Source: Bacilli bacterium (GTDB lineage: Bacteria; Bacillota_I; Bacilli_A; RF39; UBA660). Taken from it: a stretch of DNA of 52,314 nucleotides. This document shows positions 16,005-27,400 of the stretch, piece after piece. The stretch is taken from positions 1-52,314 of the forward strand of contig JAEDJT010000007.1 in assembly GCA_016296185.1 (NCBI GenBank). The letters are read 5' to 3'. Position numbers and translations under genes: made by a program. Numbering within the stretch: position 1 is the first letter of the stretch; every line of letters starts with the position of its first letter. Under the pieces are notes generated by a model. It did not search any database. It worked only from the letters and a program-made list of their open reading frames with translations, and was not told the origin of the DNA.

Positions 16005-16984
16005 TAATATCTCCTCCTTATCATTTTAGCTATTATATATAAGTATATTGAATATATTATTACTTCTGCAATTGCTAATAATGAACCATATTTAGTACTA
16101 AATAGTTTTAAATATTCTGTGTTAGTTATTATTAATACTGTAAATATTATTATAGGTAATATCATAAATATTAGATAGAAGAATGAGTTTACTTTTCTTA
16201 TATTATTTAATTCTAATTTTAGTTTTCTATCTTCTATTATATCTTTTTCTAGTTGTTCAAATATGTTTATTATGTTAGCTCCACTTTTATTAATTAAAGC
16301 TAATTCTAATGAGATTGTTCTTATAGTTTCTATATTTGTTCTTTGATACATTCTCATCATTGCTTCTGATGGAGTAAAACCTATTTTTGTATCATATAGT
16401 ACTTTTCTAAATTCTAATTCAATTGGTCCATTTAATCTTTCTATTACATCATTTATTGCTTGTTCCATGCTTTTATTTGCTTTGAAACAATTATTCATTA
16501 TTATTATTACTCTTAATATTTGATCATCAATTGTTTCTTTATGTATTTTATGTTTTATTTGATAATAAATATCTGGTGATATGAATCCAATAATCATAAA
16601 TACTAACATGATAATAGTATTAAAATCTTGTTTGTTAATTCCTATACTAAATATATAGATTATAATGAATAGTAATGTTATTAATATTTTAATAGTAAAA
16701 ATATCCATTCCTTCTTTTATTTTACTATTTTTATTAATATATTTTTCATAAGTATTTGCGATAGGATTAAATACTATTAATTGTTTTAAAATTTTTGAGA
16801 TATTATTTATTGTTTTATATATAGATTGTTCTAAACTAAAATCTTCTTTATTATCAATAGAGAATAATTCTATTCTTTTTGTTCTACTAAATGATAATAA
16901 TAGTTTATATAGAATATATATAGTTGCAATTATAAGTAATATTGCAACTATATATAATATGAATTTTGTATCTATATTATTCAA
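16004..16984 (-). CDS. tadB: Tad-type inner-membrane platform protein TadB
   Basis: This 326-residue T2SF-domain protein has an N-terminal transmembrane helix, two more near 85-130 (IKILITLLFIIIYIFSIGI), the cytoplasmic F domain (MNNCFKANKSMEQAINDV, then MYQRTNIETIRTISLELALINKSGANIINIFEQL), and C-terminal helices (FYLIFMILPIIIFTVLII). The start is TTG at 16984, fixed by AAGGAGG eight bases upstream; no ATG in frame has such a site. It pairs with TadC as the platform of a Tad/Flp-type pilus or secretion motor. It overlaps tadC by one base. Confidence 0.88.
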   Translation of the reverse strand: MNNIDTKFILYIVAILLIIATIYILYKLLLSFSRTKRIELFSIDNKEDFSLEQSIYKTINNISKILKQLIVFNPIANTYEKYINKNSKIKEGMDIFTIKILITLLFIIIYIFSIGINKQDFNTIIMLVFMIIGFISPDIYYQIKHKIHKETIDDQILRVIIIMNNCFKANKSMEQAINDVIERLNGPIELEFRKVLYDTKIGFTPSEAMMRMYQRTNIETIRTISLELALINKSGANIINIFEQLEKDIIEDRKLKLELNNIRKVNSFFYLIFMILPIIIFTVLIITNTEYLKLFSTKYGSLLAIAEVIIYSIYLYIIAKMIRRRY

Positions 16985-16997
16985 GGTTTATACCTCC

Positions 16998-18329
16998 TTA
17001 ACTTTTACGACCTCTTTTAAAAATATTTGATAGGTCTGTAATACCAGCGGCTTCTATTTTATCTAAACAATTTGGTCTTCCAGGATATAATTTAAATTCT
17101 CCTTGAACTACACCATCGTCATTTATTCCGTCTGCTTTAAAATCGAATATAGTATTTATTACTATTTCTCCATCTTTAACGGCAGTTACTTCACTGATAT
17201 TTGTTATTTTTCTTCTACCATCTCTTGTACGAGTAATATGAACAATAATATCAATTGCATTATTAATATATTCTCTCATAGCTGATATTGGTATTTCTAA
17301 TCCATCCATTAAGATCATTGTTTCTAATCTATTGATAGCATCTTTACAACCATTTGCATGCAATGTTGTTATTGAACCATCATGACCTGTATTCATAGCT
17401 TGTAATAAATCAAATGCTTCTTGACCTCTTACTTCACCAATAATTATTCTATCTGGTCTCATACGTAAACTATTTCTAACTAAATCTCTAATTGTAACTT
17501 CTCCAATTCCTTCATAGTTAGATTGTTTTGTTTCTAATGATACAACATTGTTTTGTTTTAGATTTAATTCTAATACATCTTCGATAGTGATTATTCTTTC
17601 ATCTTCAGGAATGAAATTACTTAAAATATTTAATAATGTTGTTTTTCCTGCAGATGAAGCTCCACTTACAATAATGTTTAATTTAGCTTTTACTGCTGCT
17701 TCTAAGAAATCAGCCATATATGGAGTTAATGTCCCATTTCCAACTAATGTATCTAAATCAACAATACTTTTTTTGAATTTTCTTATTGTAATTATTGGAT
17801 TCTTAGATAATGGTGGAATAATAGCATTAATTCTACTTCCATTTTCTAATCTTGCATCAACCATTGGATTATTTATATCAATTGTTTTTCCTGATGATTC
17901 TATTAATCTTTCAATTGTTCTAGTTATATGTTCATCATTAACAAATGAAATTGATTCGTCTTTTCTTAATACACCATCTATTTCAATATATATATCTTTA
18001 GGGCTATTAACCATGATTTCAGTGATGTTATCATCTTCTAATAATTCTGTAATTGGTCCATAACCATTTACTTCACCATCTATTAAATTATATAAATAAC
18101 TTCTCTCTGAAATAGTTAAATCGTAACTGTATGTTACTTCGTCAATCTCGCTATTAATTAAATCTCCACTAATTGTTTGATTAGTAAATCCTTTATCGCT
18201 TAAGTCTTCTAATATTTTTATTCTGAATTCTTCTAGAAGTTCTTTATCTTTAAATACATTATAATCAATTGAAGTATGATTTAATGGTTTACTTTTTATA
18301 TTAAATGCTTCTAATAAACTTTTACTCAT
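16998..18329 (-). CDS. tadA: Tad/CpaF secretion ATPase TadA
   Basis: This protein has 443 residues from the ATG at 18329, for which AGGAG is correctly spaced; an in-frame ATG at 18338 abuts the site and is excluded. The N-terminal domain carries EIMVNSPKDIYIEIDGVL. Walker A is GASSAGKTTLL, the Asp box is IITIEDVLEL, Walker B is RPDRIIIGEVRGQEA, and the His box is TGHDGSITTLHAN. It is the hexameric ATPase that powers pilus assembly at the inner face of the membrane. The C-terminal extension reads GEFKLYPGRPNCLDKIEAAG. The gene overlaps tadZ by 8 bases, showing coupling. Confidence 0.95.
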   Translation of the reverse strand: MSKSLLEAFNIKSKPLNHTSIDYNVFKDKELLEEFRIKILEDLSDKGFTNQTISGDLINSEIDEVTYSYDLTISERSYLYNLIDGEVNGYGPITELLEDDNITEIMVNSPKDIYIEIDGVLRKDESISFVNDEHITRTIERLIESSGKTIDINNPMVDARLENGSRINAIIPPLSKNPIITIRKFKKSIVDLDTLVGNGTLTPYMADFLEAAVKAKLNIIVSGASSAGKTTLLNILSNFIPEDERIITIEDVLELNLKQNNVVSLETKQSNYEGIGEVTIRDLVRNSLRMRPDRIIIGEVRGQEAFDLLQAMNTGHDGSITTLHANGCKDAINRLETMILMDGLEIPISAMREYINNAIDIIVHITRTRDGRRKITNISEVTAVKDGEIVINTIFDFKADGINDDGVVQGEFKLYPGRPNCLDKIEAAGITDLSNIFKRGRKS

Positions 18330-19089
18330 TAATATCATCTCCTAATAAATCTGTTGCTATAACAAGGAATGTTTGATAGTCCTTAGGCATTACATCAGCA
18401 AATTTTTTATCTAATGTAATTATTATTCCGTTCATTATATGATTTTCTATTTCTTTCAAGAATAATCCTGTACTTAATGTGTAATCTATATTATGTTTTA
18501 ATATATGTTTTATATCATACATACTAAAGTAATCTTTAAATGGATCTCTACTATTATTTAGTAAAACTTTGTAATTGTTAATTTCTAAATCTTTAAATAT
18601 TGCTAATAATGTTTTTAAGTTTTTTAAATCTACTGGATCATTTGTAGTTAAGAATAATATTTGATCACAAGTTTGCATTGCTACTAAACTTATATCATTT
18701 AGAGCGTGGTTTGTATCTACTAATACTACATCATAATTTAGTTCTGCTTTTTTTATAACTTCTTCTAAATATTTAGCGTCAATTTTCCCAGCATCACGTG
18801 GATCTTTTGGTGCTGCTAATATATCGATATAGTTATCGTATGATGATGCATAATCTTTAATATCTTGATATCTGTTGTTGATCATATCTTCAACCATATT
18901 AAATACACTTTTATCTGTGTTTTTATTTAATGATACAGATACTCCACCACTATATAAATCTAAGTCAATTACTAATACTCTTTTTTGTAATTGTTCAAAT
19001 ATACCTGCTAAATTTAATATATTTATTGTTTTTCCAACGCCACCTTTAGCAGATGCAAAACATAAACTTTTCCCTTTTTTTATTCTCAT
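18322..19089 (-). CDS. tadZ: TadZ/CpaE-like MinD-type ATPase
   Basis: This 255-residue ParA/MinD-family P-loop ATPase has the deviant Walker A CFASAKGGVGKTINILNLAG at residues 8-27, Walker A' VLVIDLDLYSGGVS, and Walker B VVLVDTNHALND. TadZ positions the Tad apparatus at a cell site. The usual N-terminal receiver-like domain is absent, so it is the minimal ATPase form. A GTG at 19098 would add three residues, and the two starts cannot be separated by ribosome site alone. It begins the tadZ-A-B-C operon, which follows the promoter at 19138-19166. Confidence 0.85.
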   Translation of the reverse strand: MRIKKGKSLCFASAKGGVGKTINILNLAGIFEQLQKRVLVIDLDLYSGGVSVSLNKNTDKSVFNMVEDMINNRYQDIKDYASSYDNYIDILAAPKDPRDAGKIDAKYLEEVIKKAELNYDVVLVDTNHALNDISLVAMQTCDQILFLTTNDPVDLKNLKTLLAIFKDLEINNYKVLLNNSRDPFKDYFSMYDIKHILKHNIDYTLSTGLFLKEIENHIMNGIIITLDKKFADVMPKDYQTFLVIATDLLGDDINE

Positions 19090-19137
19090 TTTTACCACTA
19101 TTCCTTATATGTATCTACACTTATCTATTCTTATAAC

Positions 19138-19166
19138 ATTATAGCATATTATATTAATAAAAAAAA
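19138..19166 (-). promoter_or_regulatory. Promoter of the tad operon, -35 in the upstream terminator T-tract
   Basis: TATAAT (19143-19138) is 17 bases from TTTTTT (19166-19161), which is the T-tract of the terminator at 19159-19183. Confidence 0.5.
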
Positions 19167-19183
19167 GATGGAATACCCATCTT
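19159..19183 (-). terminator. Intrinsic terminator of the FAD oxidoreductase gene
   Basis: The arms AAGATGG and CCATCTT with an AATAC loop are followed by eight T on the minus strand. The stop codon (19182-19184) overlaps the 3' base of the arm. Confidence 0.88.
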
Positions 19184-20573
19184 ATTTTTTATGTATTATA
19201 TCTCTTGCTGCTACAATTCCTGTTGCTGCTGCTGTAACAATATTTCCAGCTTTTCCGGCTCCATCACCAACAAAATATATATTTTCATTTTCTATTTTGA
19301 AATTATTGTCTGTCTTAATTTCATTACTGAAGAATTTAATTTCTGGACCATATAATAATGTTTCGTCATTAGCTACACCTGGAATTATTTTATCTAATTT
19401 TTCTAATCCTTCAATTATGTTAGTTACTATTCTATGTGGCATAACTAATGCTAAATCTCCTGCAACACAGTCTTTTAATGTTGGTTCAATAAAACCTTTT
19501 TCTATTCTATGCCATTCACTTCTACGTCCTAATTTTAAATCTTTTAATGTTTGCACAATAGGTTTTCCTGCTCCTAACACAGATGCTATATGAGCTATAG
19601 ATTCCCCATAATCTCTTGTATTAGTAGTAGGATGTGTTAGATTAACTTTAGAAATAAATGCAAAGTTTGAATTATTACTTTTTTTATTTTTTAATGCATG
19701 TCCGTTAACGCAAATATATCCTTCATAGTTTTCTTTTGCTACGTATCCTCCTGGATTTGTACAGAATGTTCTTATTTCGTCTCCGTATGTATCAGTTTTT
19801 ATGAAGATTGTAGGATCATAAATAATACTTGTTATATCTTCTAATATTTCTTTTCTACATTCTACTCTTACACCAATTTCTATACTTTGAGATGAATATT
19901 CGATATTATATTTATCTGCAAATTCTTGTACCCATTTTGCTCCAGTTCTTCCTGGTGATGCAATTACGTATTCTGCTTCAATTTTATCTTCTTTTGTAAA
20001 TTTATTATATACAACTTCGTATGTATTATCTTTTTTTACTATATCTGTTACATCGCAATTAGGGAATACATCTACTCCTTTATCAATTAAGTAATTAGTC
20101 ATATCACTAATATATGTTGGAAGATTATCTGATCCAAGATGTTTTTGTTTAATGATTAAAAGTTCAGCACCTTCTTTAGATACTTCTTTTTTTATCTTCT
20201 TAGCTTCATCCATATTTGACGGATATACTTCAGCATCCATTTTAAATTCATTGAATATTTTTTCTGTATCATCTATTAAATTATAAGCTTCTTCTCTACC
20301 CATATATTTAAATAAATCTGATTTTCCTAATTTAGGTATAAAGTTTAATTTACCATCAGAGAATGTTCCTGCTCCACCAAATCCTGACAGTATCGCACAT
20401 GGTTTACAATTTTGACATTCTAATCCTTTTGCAGCCATTGGACATACTCTTTTATCTGCTAAAAATCCTTTATCCATTAAAGCTATTTTTAATTTATTAT
20501 TTTTATTAATTAATTCATAGGCAGCAAATAAACCTCCAGGTCCAGCACCTATAATTGCTATATCATATTTCAT
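19182..20573 (-). CDS. FAD-dependent oxidoreductase (COG2509-like)
   Basis: This protein has 463 residues from the ATG at 20573, with GGAGGG just upstream; the open frame to 20603 lacks a site. An N-terminal dinucleotide fold YDIAIIGAGPGGLFAAYEL binds FAD. A cysteine cluster follows (KRVCPMAAKG then CQNCKPC, residues about 44-60), typical of this uncharacterised FAD-dependent dehydrogenase family and perhaps metal- or redox-active. SGFGGAGTFSDGKLN is the family signature. A second FAD contact is at the C-terminus (IYFVGDGAGKAGNIVTAAATG). The substrate is unknown. It is a single-gene unit downstream of the HTH gene; both genes have their own terminators. Confidence 0.88.
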   Translation of the reverse strand: MKYDIAIIGAGPGGLFAAYELINKNNKLKIALMDKGFLADKRVCPMAAKGLECQNCKPCAILSGFGGAGTFSDGKLNFIPKLGKSDLFKYMGREEAYNLIDDTEKIFNEFKMDAEVYPSNMDEAKKIKKEVSKEGAELLIIKQKHLGSDNLPTYISDMTNYLIDKGVDVFPNCDVTDIVKKDNTYEVVYNKFTKEDKIEAEYVIASPGRTGAKWVQEFADKYNIEYSSQSIEIGVRVECRKEILEDITSIIYDPTIFIKTDTYGDEIRTFCTNPGGYVAKENYEGYICVNGHALKNKKSNNSNFAFISKVNLTHPTTNTRDYGESIAHIASVLGAGKPIVQTLKDLKLGRRSEWHRIEKGFIEPTLKDCVAGDLALVMPHRIVTNIIEGLEKLDKIIPGVANDETLLYGPEIKFFSNEIKTDNNFKIENENIYFVGDGAGKAGNIVTAAATGIVAARDIIHKK

Positions 20574-20603
20574 AACTCTACCCTCCATGAAATATTTTAT
20601 CAT

Positions 20604-20630
20604 AGAAAAAGAAAGGATTAAACCTTTCTT
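20604..20630 (-). terminator. Intrinsic terminator of the HTH gene
   Basis: The arms AAGAAAGG and CCTTTCTT (about 20609-20630) flank an ATTAA loop with a T-rich tract on the minus strand. The HTH stop (20618-20620) is in the loop. Confidence 0.8.
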
Positions 20631-21382
20631 GATTGAATTTCTGCAATTTTTTCAAATACTTCAGCAGCATTAGTTTCATTAATTTCTGTATATCCTAATT
20701 CTCTTAACGCTTGAATTTTAATTGTATTTAATTGTTGTGTTCTTGATAGTTTTTCTTCATTTTTTTGTTCTATTTCTTGAACGAATCTCTTATGAGATTC
20801 AGTTAATTTAGAACGTGAAGCTCCACCATTATTGTATAAAGTTAATGCAGAATATAAAATACCTTCAAAAATAAATTGTTTATCTTCTTGGAATTTGTAT
20901 TCTTCTGGATTTGTAAAACCTGTTGTTTTACTCATATATCCAAATATATATTTAATTTCAGGAACATTATCTAAAGATTGTAATAAATGGTATAAATATT
21001 GAATTGCATAATAATTTTCTTCATCATCATCTGATAATTTTTCTTTTAATAAGTATGTAATATCACTTAATAATACTTGTGATTCTTTGTTTAATCCTTT
21101 TAGGTCTAAACCATTTTCTAATTCAGAAGATGATTTTACTCCTTGATTAAGTCTATTTTCAACATTCATTAAGTATTCAGTACTAACATCAATAGTTTCA
21201 ATTTCTTTACTATCTTCAATATCTAATAATTTATATAAAAGTATCTTTTTTTCTTTTGGCCATTTATTTAGATCTTCTAATTCTAAATAGTTATAAACCA
21301 TTTGTCTTGATACTCCTAAGTATTTTGCTAATCTTACCTTAGATATTCCTAATTCTTGAAATAAGTCATTTAATTTACGCAT
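20618..21382 (-). CDS. HTH DNA-binding regulator with long C-terminal helical domain
   Basis: This protein has 254 residues from the ATG at 21382; a TTG at 21391 adds three. Residues 1-35 form a Cro/XRE-like helix-turn-helix (LFQELGISKVRLAKYLGVSR then QMVYNYL), followed by KWPKEKKILLYKLLDIED. The rest is a helical acidic domain without a recognised fold, ending in a short basic segment (IAEIQSRKV). It has the best promoter in the window, a perfect TTGACA-N17-TATAAT, so it is probably strongly and constitutively expressed, unlike most specific regulators. Targets are unknown. The giant surface-protein gene upstream and the FAD gene downstream are the neighbours. Confidence 0.8.
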   Translation of the reverse strand: MRKLNDLFQELGISKVRLAKYLGVSRQMVYNYLELEDLNKWPKEKKILLYKLLDIEDSKEIETIDVSTEYLMNVENRLNQGVKSSSELENGLDLKGLNKESQVLLSDITYLLKEKLSDDDEENYYAIQYLYHLLQSLDNVPEIKYIFGYMSKTTGFTNPEEYKFQEDKQFIFEGILYSALTLYNNGGASRSKLTESHKRFVQEIEQKNEEKLSRTQQLNTIKIQALRELGYTEINETNAAEVFEKIAEIQSRKV

Positions 21383-21418
21383 TGTAACCAATTCCCTTCA
21401 ATTATTTTACATAATTTA

Positions 21419-21447
21419 ATTATACATTTCTACAGCAAAAGTGTCAA
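21419..21447 (-). promoter_or_regulatory. Perfect consensus sigma-A promoter of the HTH gene
   Basis: TTGACA (21447-21442) and TATAAT (21424-21419) are separated by exactly 17 bases, about 37 bases before the start. Confidence 0.88.
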
Positions 21448-21462
21448 GTAAATATCAAATAG

Positions 21463-21496
21463 AAAATAGCATTATTTTAAGTAATAATGCTATTTT
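21463..21496 (-). terminator. Terminator of the giant surface protein gene
   Basis: The 14-bp perfect arms 21463-21476 and 21483-21496 (AAAATAGCATTATT and complement) flank a six-base loop. The following tract is T-rich rather than a pure T run. Confidence 0.75.
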
Positions 21497-21499
21497 GTT

Positions 21500-24400
21500 T
21501 TATTTAGATTGGAATGTTACATTTGGATAGTTTTCTAATATTAATTCGTTTCTACTTGATGAATCATTTATGTAGAATACCATTGAATTATCTGTAACTG
21601 CAAATTGATTTAAATTAATACTTCCTGTTAGTACAAAACTTGAAATATCAATTTCTACGTTATTATTTGCATGTCCTGTTTGGTTAAACATTCCTTCCAT
21701 TGTATTTACTCTTTCTATTGTCCATTTAGATAAATTTAATGTGAAGTTTGGATTTGAATATCCTGTTTCTTTAAATGTATTTTTCATTGTTGTTACATTT
21801 GCTGTATTCCATGAATTAACACTTAAATTGAATGTTTCACTTTCGTGTCCAGTTCCTTCGAACATTCCTTCCATTGTTGTCACTTTATTTGTCTTCCAAT
21901 TTGGACCTTCAACAATTAATGCGAAGTCAGGGTTTGAGTAACCTGCATTTCTAAACATGTAAGACATATCAGTAACATTGTTTGTATTCCAATTACTTAA
22001 ATCAAATGACATATATGGGCTTGCTTTACCACAACTATCAAACATATATGACATATTTACAACTAAATCTGTTGTCCAATTTGATACATTTAAATTCATT
22101 AATGTACTTTCTTCACCAGCGTTAGCAAATAGATATGACATATCTGTTACATTAATTGGACTCCATTTAGATACATCTAAGTTCATTATAGTACTCTTTT
22201 GTCCTGCACTATCAAACATATGAGACATGTTTTTAACAGATGATACTGCCCAATTTGCTACATTTAAATCAAATACTGTACTATTCTTACCTGCATTTTG
22301 GAACATGTAAGATGTATTAATTACATTAGCTGTATTGAATCTAGATACATCTAATGTGAAGTTTGGATTTGATAATCCTGCATTTTGGAACATGTAAGAT
22401 GTATCAATTACTTTAGTTGTATTGAAATTAGATACATCTAATTGATAAATAGTACTTGATCTACCAGTTGATGTGAACATTCCACCCATTGATTCAACGT
22501 TATCTGTTACAAATCCTGATACATCTAATGTGAAGTCTGTATCATTTAACGCAGCACCAAAGAACATGTTATTCATATTTCTAACTTTTGAAGTATCGAA
22601 ATTAGATACATCAATTTCAATTGAAGATGCATTCATACCAGTTTTATAAAACATATTACTCATATTTGTAACTGATGATGTATTAAATCCTGAAACATTT
22701 ATATCAACTATATTACTTGAACTTCCTACACCATCAAACATTTGATTCATATTTGTTACTGATGATGTGTCCCAATTTTCAGTATTAATTGTAACTGTTC
22801 CATATGCTGTATTTCCAACATTATTAAATATATTAGACATTGTTTCTACTTTTGAAACGTCCCAATTTCCAATGTCTAATGTTACATCATCTGCAGTACT
22901 TCCTACAGAATAGAACATGTATTCCATATTTTTAACATTTGATGTATCAAAATATTCTGGATTATTTATTTTTTCTAGTTTTACAAATGATCTAAATAAA
23001 TTAGAACTATCTGAATTTGCTACTACTTTATCATATCCTTGAATATATAAATCATAGTAATTATTATTTTCATCTGAAGTTTCATTTAATTTAATATAAG
23101 CTTTAACTGAATCTTCTTCAACTGCTCCCATATTCCATGAAATTATTGCATCTTCTGGTACATCTATATCATTTTCAAATGTTATAGTTTTAATTCTATT
23201 TTTATAATTAGGACTATAATATTCTCCTGTATATGATGCAGATACTTTTTTAATTTCAGAATTTACAACTAAATTCCAGTGAGCATATAATACTTGATCA
23301 GTTATATTTTTTGATATTGTATTTTCTGTTACTTCTTCACCATCTATTGTATACCAACCTGCTAATTCATACCCTGGTCTTGTTGATGTTGGAAGTGAAC
23401 CATATTCACTATCATATGTAACTGTAATTACATCATCAACTTCTGTTCCTTTACCTGCATCAAATGTTACATTTGCTGTTACGGCTTGCCATTTTGCATA
23501 TAATGTTTGATCAGAAGTTATTTTTACAATATCGTCATCATAAACTCTTGTATTATAATTTGTATTTGTATACCAACCTTTGAATGTATAACCTTCTCTT
23601 TCATTTGGAATTGGTAATGTTCCGTATGTACTATCGTATGTTACTTCTCTAGAAGTTTCAGTTACTATTCCTTCATTAGGATTAAAATTAACAATATACT
23701 TGTTTGGTATTGCATGAATATTAATTGTTACATCATTAGCTGGGATTGTAAATGATGTATTACTGAATGTTCCAGTTATTTTATCAAAACTATATCCTTC
23801 TTCTAATGTGTATTCAATTGTTATTTCTTCACCGTATAATACTGTTCTACTTTCAGTTTTAGTTTTTATACCTTTTGTAGCATCAACAGTAAGTTCATAA
23901 GAATTTCTTGTATAATAATAATCTACTGAAGCGGTTCCGTCAGCTAAAATTTTTAAATTTTGAGCAGATGGTGATGTAAATCCTTCATATGTTGCTACTA
24001 TTGGTCTAACAGTATTACCTGTTTCGCCTTCAAGATTTTCAGTATTATCTAATTCATAATTATCTGAATTATAATCATCTTTATTTCCGTTAATTTTTTG
24101 TTTCCAATGATTTACTGTATATGGTGTATCTTTTCTTGGTCTCCATTTTGCAATTAAAGTATGATTTGATGCAACATTCATTATTGTTGAATTTGTTACT
24201 TGATAATTTTGATTTTCATATCTGAACCATCCTGAAAATGTATATCCTTGTTTTGTTGGTTGTTCTGGTAATGAATAATTTGCTCCATATTCGATTTCGA
24301 TTGTTGAATTTGTAATTTGACCACCATCTGGATCTAATGTAATTGTATATTTATTTACTGTCCAATGTGCATATAAAGTGATATCATTTTTAATTTTTAC

Positions 24401-27400
24401 TGTTTGAGAACTTGTTATTTCAATTCCATTTTCTGAATCTGTATACCATCCTTCAAATGTATGTCCTTCCATACTTGGTTCTGGTAATTCTCCATATACT
24501 TCATCATATGTAACTTCTTTTTTATTATTTTCTAACGTTCCACCTTGTGAATTAAATGTTATTGTATATTTATTTACTGTCCAGTGTGCATATAATGTTT
24601 GATCATTTAAAACTTTAACTATCTTTTCAGATGTTATTTGTTCTCCATTTTCTTCTTCTGTATACCAACCGGTAAATGTATATCCATCTTTTGTAGGTTC
24701 TATTAATTCACCATATTTTTGATCATATGTAATTGTTTTTTCATCTAATGATAGTGAACCACCATTTGGATTTAATAATAATGTATATTCATTTGCTTTC
24801 CATTTAGCATAAATTGTTATATTATTTGTTTCATTTACTGGAGTATTTTGATCTACTTTGCTTTCGAAACTATAATCTCTATACCAGCCTTGGAATGTAT
24901 ATCCTGTTTTTGTTGGTGTAGCTAATGTTCCGTATGTTTCATCATAAGTGATTTCTTTAGATGTTTCTTCTAATTCTCCACCATTTGCTTCATATGTGAT
25001 TGTATATTTATTAGCAGTCCAATGAGCATATAGTGTTATATTACCGCCTAAATCATCTACTATCATATCTGATGTAATTTTTTCATTTCCATCAAATGCT
25101 CTATACCAACCATCAAATGTATATCCTGTTTTTGTTGATGAAGGTAATGTTCCGTATTCTGAACCCCATGTTGCAATTACTGTTGTATCAACATCTGTTC
25201 CACCATATGCGTTGAATGAAATTTCGAATGTTTTAATTGTATATTTAGCATATAGTGTTTGAGCGCCAGTTTTATCTACAATTGTTTCTTCATCTATTTT
25301 AGTTGTCCATTCAGTATCTGTATACCATCCATCGAAAATATAGCCTTCTCTTTGAGCTTGTGGTAATGTTCCATATGGCTTATCAAATTCTATTAATTTT
25401 TCAGTATCGTTACATTCTCCGTCTCCAGCATCAAATGTTAGTATATAAGCTGTATTTGAGAATTTAGCAGTTAATGTACTGTTTTTAGTAATTTCTACTT
25501 TTGTTGATGCTAATACTTGATTTCCATCTTTGTCATACCATCCCATGAATGTATATCCAGATTTTGTAGCTTGTGGTAATGTACCATAAACCTCATCATA
25601 TGTTACTTGAATTGTTTTAGGAGTAACTGTTCCTGAACCAGGATCTAATGTAACTGTATATTGATTTGCTTCATATTTAGCATATAATGTTTGACCTTCT
25701 GTGATTGTTACTTTTGTTTTACTTTCAACTTTTTCGTCATCACTATTATACCAACCTTTGAATGTATAACCAGTTCTAGATGCTGTTGGTAATTCGCCAT
25801 AATTTTCATTATAAGTTACTACCTTTGTATTATTTTCTGAATCAAGTGTTCCTTCACCAGTATTATAAGTTACTATATATTGATTTGCTTCCCAATGAGC
25901 ATATAAAGTTTGATTTGAAGTTATTGTAACTTCTGTATCAGCATTTACTTTAGTACCATTTATTTTATTTGTGTACCATCCTGTAAATGTATATCCTGTT
26001 CTTGTTGGTTCTTCTAAATCGCCATAAATTGAAGCGTATGTAACTTCCTTATATTCTTCTGCTACATTTCCTTCATTAGCGTTATAGTATACTTTGTAAG
26101 TGTTAGGTGTCCAGTGAGCATGAATTGTTATATCAGTTGTAGTATTTACAATATTTGATGATGTTACTTCATCGCCGTTGCTAACTCTTGTATACCATCC
26201 ATCAAATGTATATCCTGTTCTTGTTGGAGTTGCTAATGTTCCATAAGAACTATCATATGTTATTTCTTTGCTTTCTGGATTAACTGTTCCACCATTTGGA
26301 TTGTAATTCAATGTATATTTATTTGCTTCATATTTAGCATATAATGTTTGAGTATTTATAAATTTAACAATAGATTCATTTGTTATTTTTGTAGTCCATT
26401 CAGTATCTGTATACCATCCATCAAATGTATATCCTGTTCTTGTTGCTTCAGGTAATTCTCCATATTCTTCATCATAAACTACATATATAAATTCTTTATT
26501 TACACTACCTTCTAACGCATTAAATTTAAGTGTATATGTATTTTTACTATATGTTGCATATAATGTTTGAGTTCCGGTGAATTTTACTGTTTTATCTGAA
26601 GTAATAATTTGATCATTTTCATCTAACCAATTTTCGAAAGTATAACCTTCTTTTTCTGGTATTGGTAATTCTCCATATGGACTATCGTATGTTACTTTTT
26701 TAACATCATTATCTAATGTTCCACCATTAGTATCAAATTCAATAGTATATTCATTTGCTTGATAATGTGCATATAATGTATGAATTTCAGCAATTTTAAC
26801 TAAAGAATTTTCTTCAATTTTTTGTCCTTCATAATCGTCTGCAAACCAGCCTATAAATGTATATCCTTCTTTTGTTGCTTCTGGTAATTCTCCATATTCA
26901 CTATCAAATTCAGTAATAATTGTATTTGTTTCTGATGTTAAATTTCCTTCCATTGAATCAAATGTTACTACATAATGTTTAGGAATCCAGTGAGCATATA
27001 ATGTTTGATTATTTGTTATTTCTACTACAGTTGTTTCATTAATTTCTTCGCCATTAGTAGTTTCTGTATACCATCCATCAAATATATATCCATCTCTTGA
27101 AGCATTAGGTAATGTTCCATATTCTTCATTAAATGTTACTTCTTTTGATTCAGTACTTGTTGTTCCGCCATTTCCATCGAAATTAATTGTGTATGTATTT
27201 GCAGTCCAATGAGCATAAATTGTATGGTCTTCATATTTAGTTACATTAGTTTCATCTGTAACTATGTCGCCAGATGTTTTTTCTGTATACCATCCATCAA
27301 ATGTATATCCTGTTCTTGTTGGAGTTGCTAATTCTCCGTATTTTCCTGCGAATGGAACTTCTTTAAATTCTGGATTTACTGTTCCTTCATTTGCATCGTA

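Noticed and set aside
17548..18063. Plus-strand ORF of 171 codons inside tadA
   Set aside because: tadA has all ATPase motifs in the opposite frame. The plus ORF has no motif or ribosome site.
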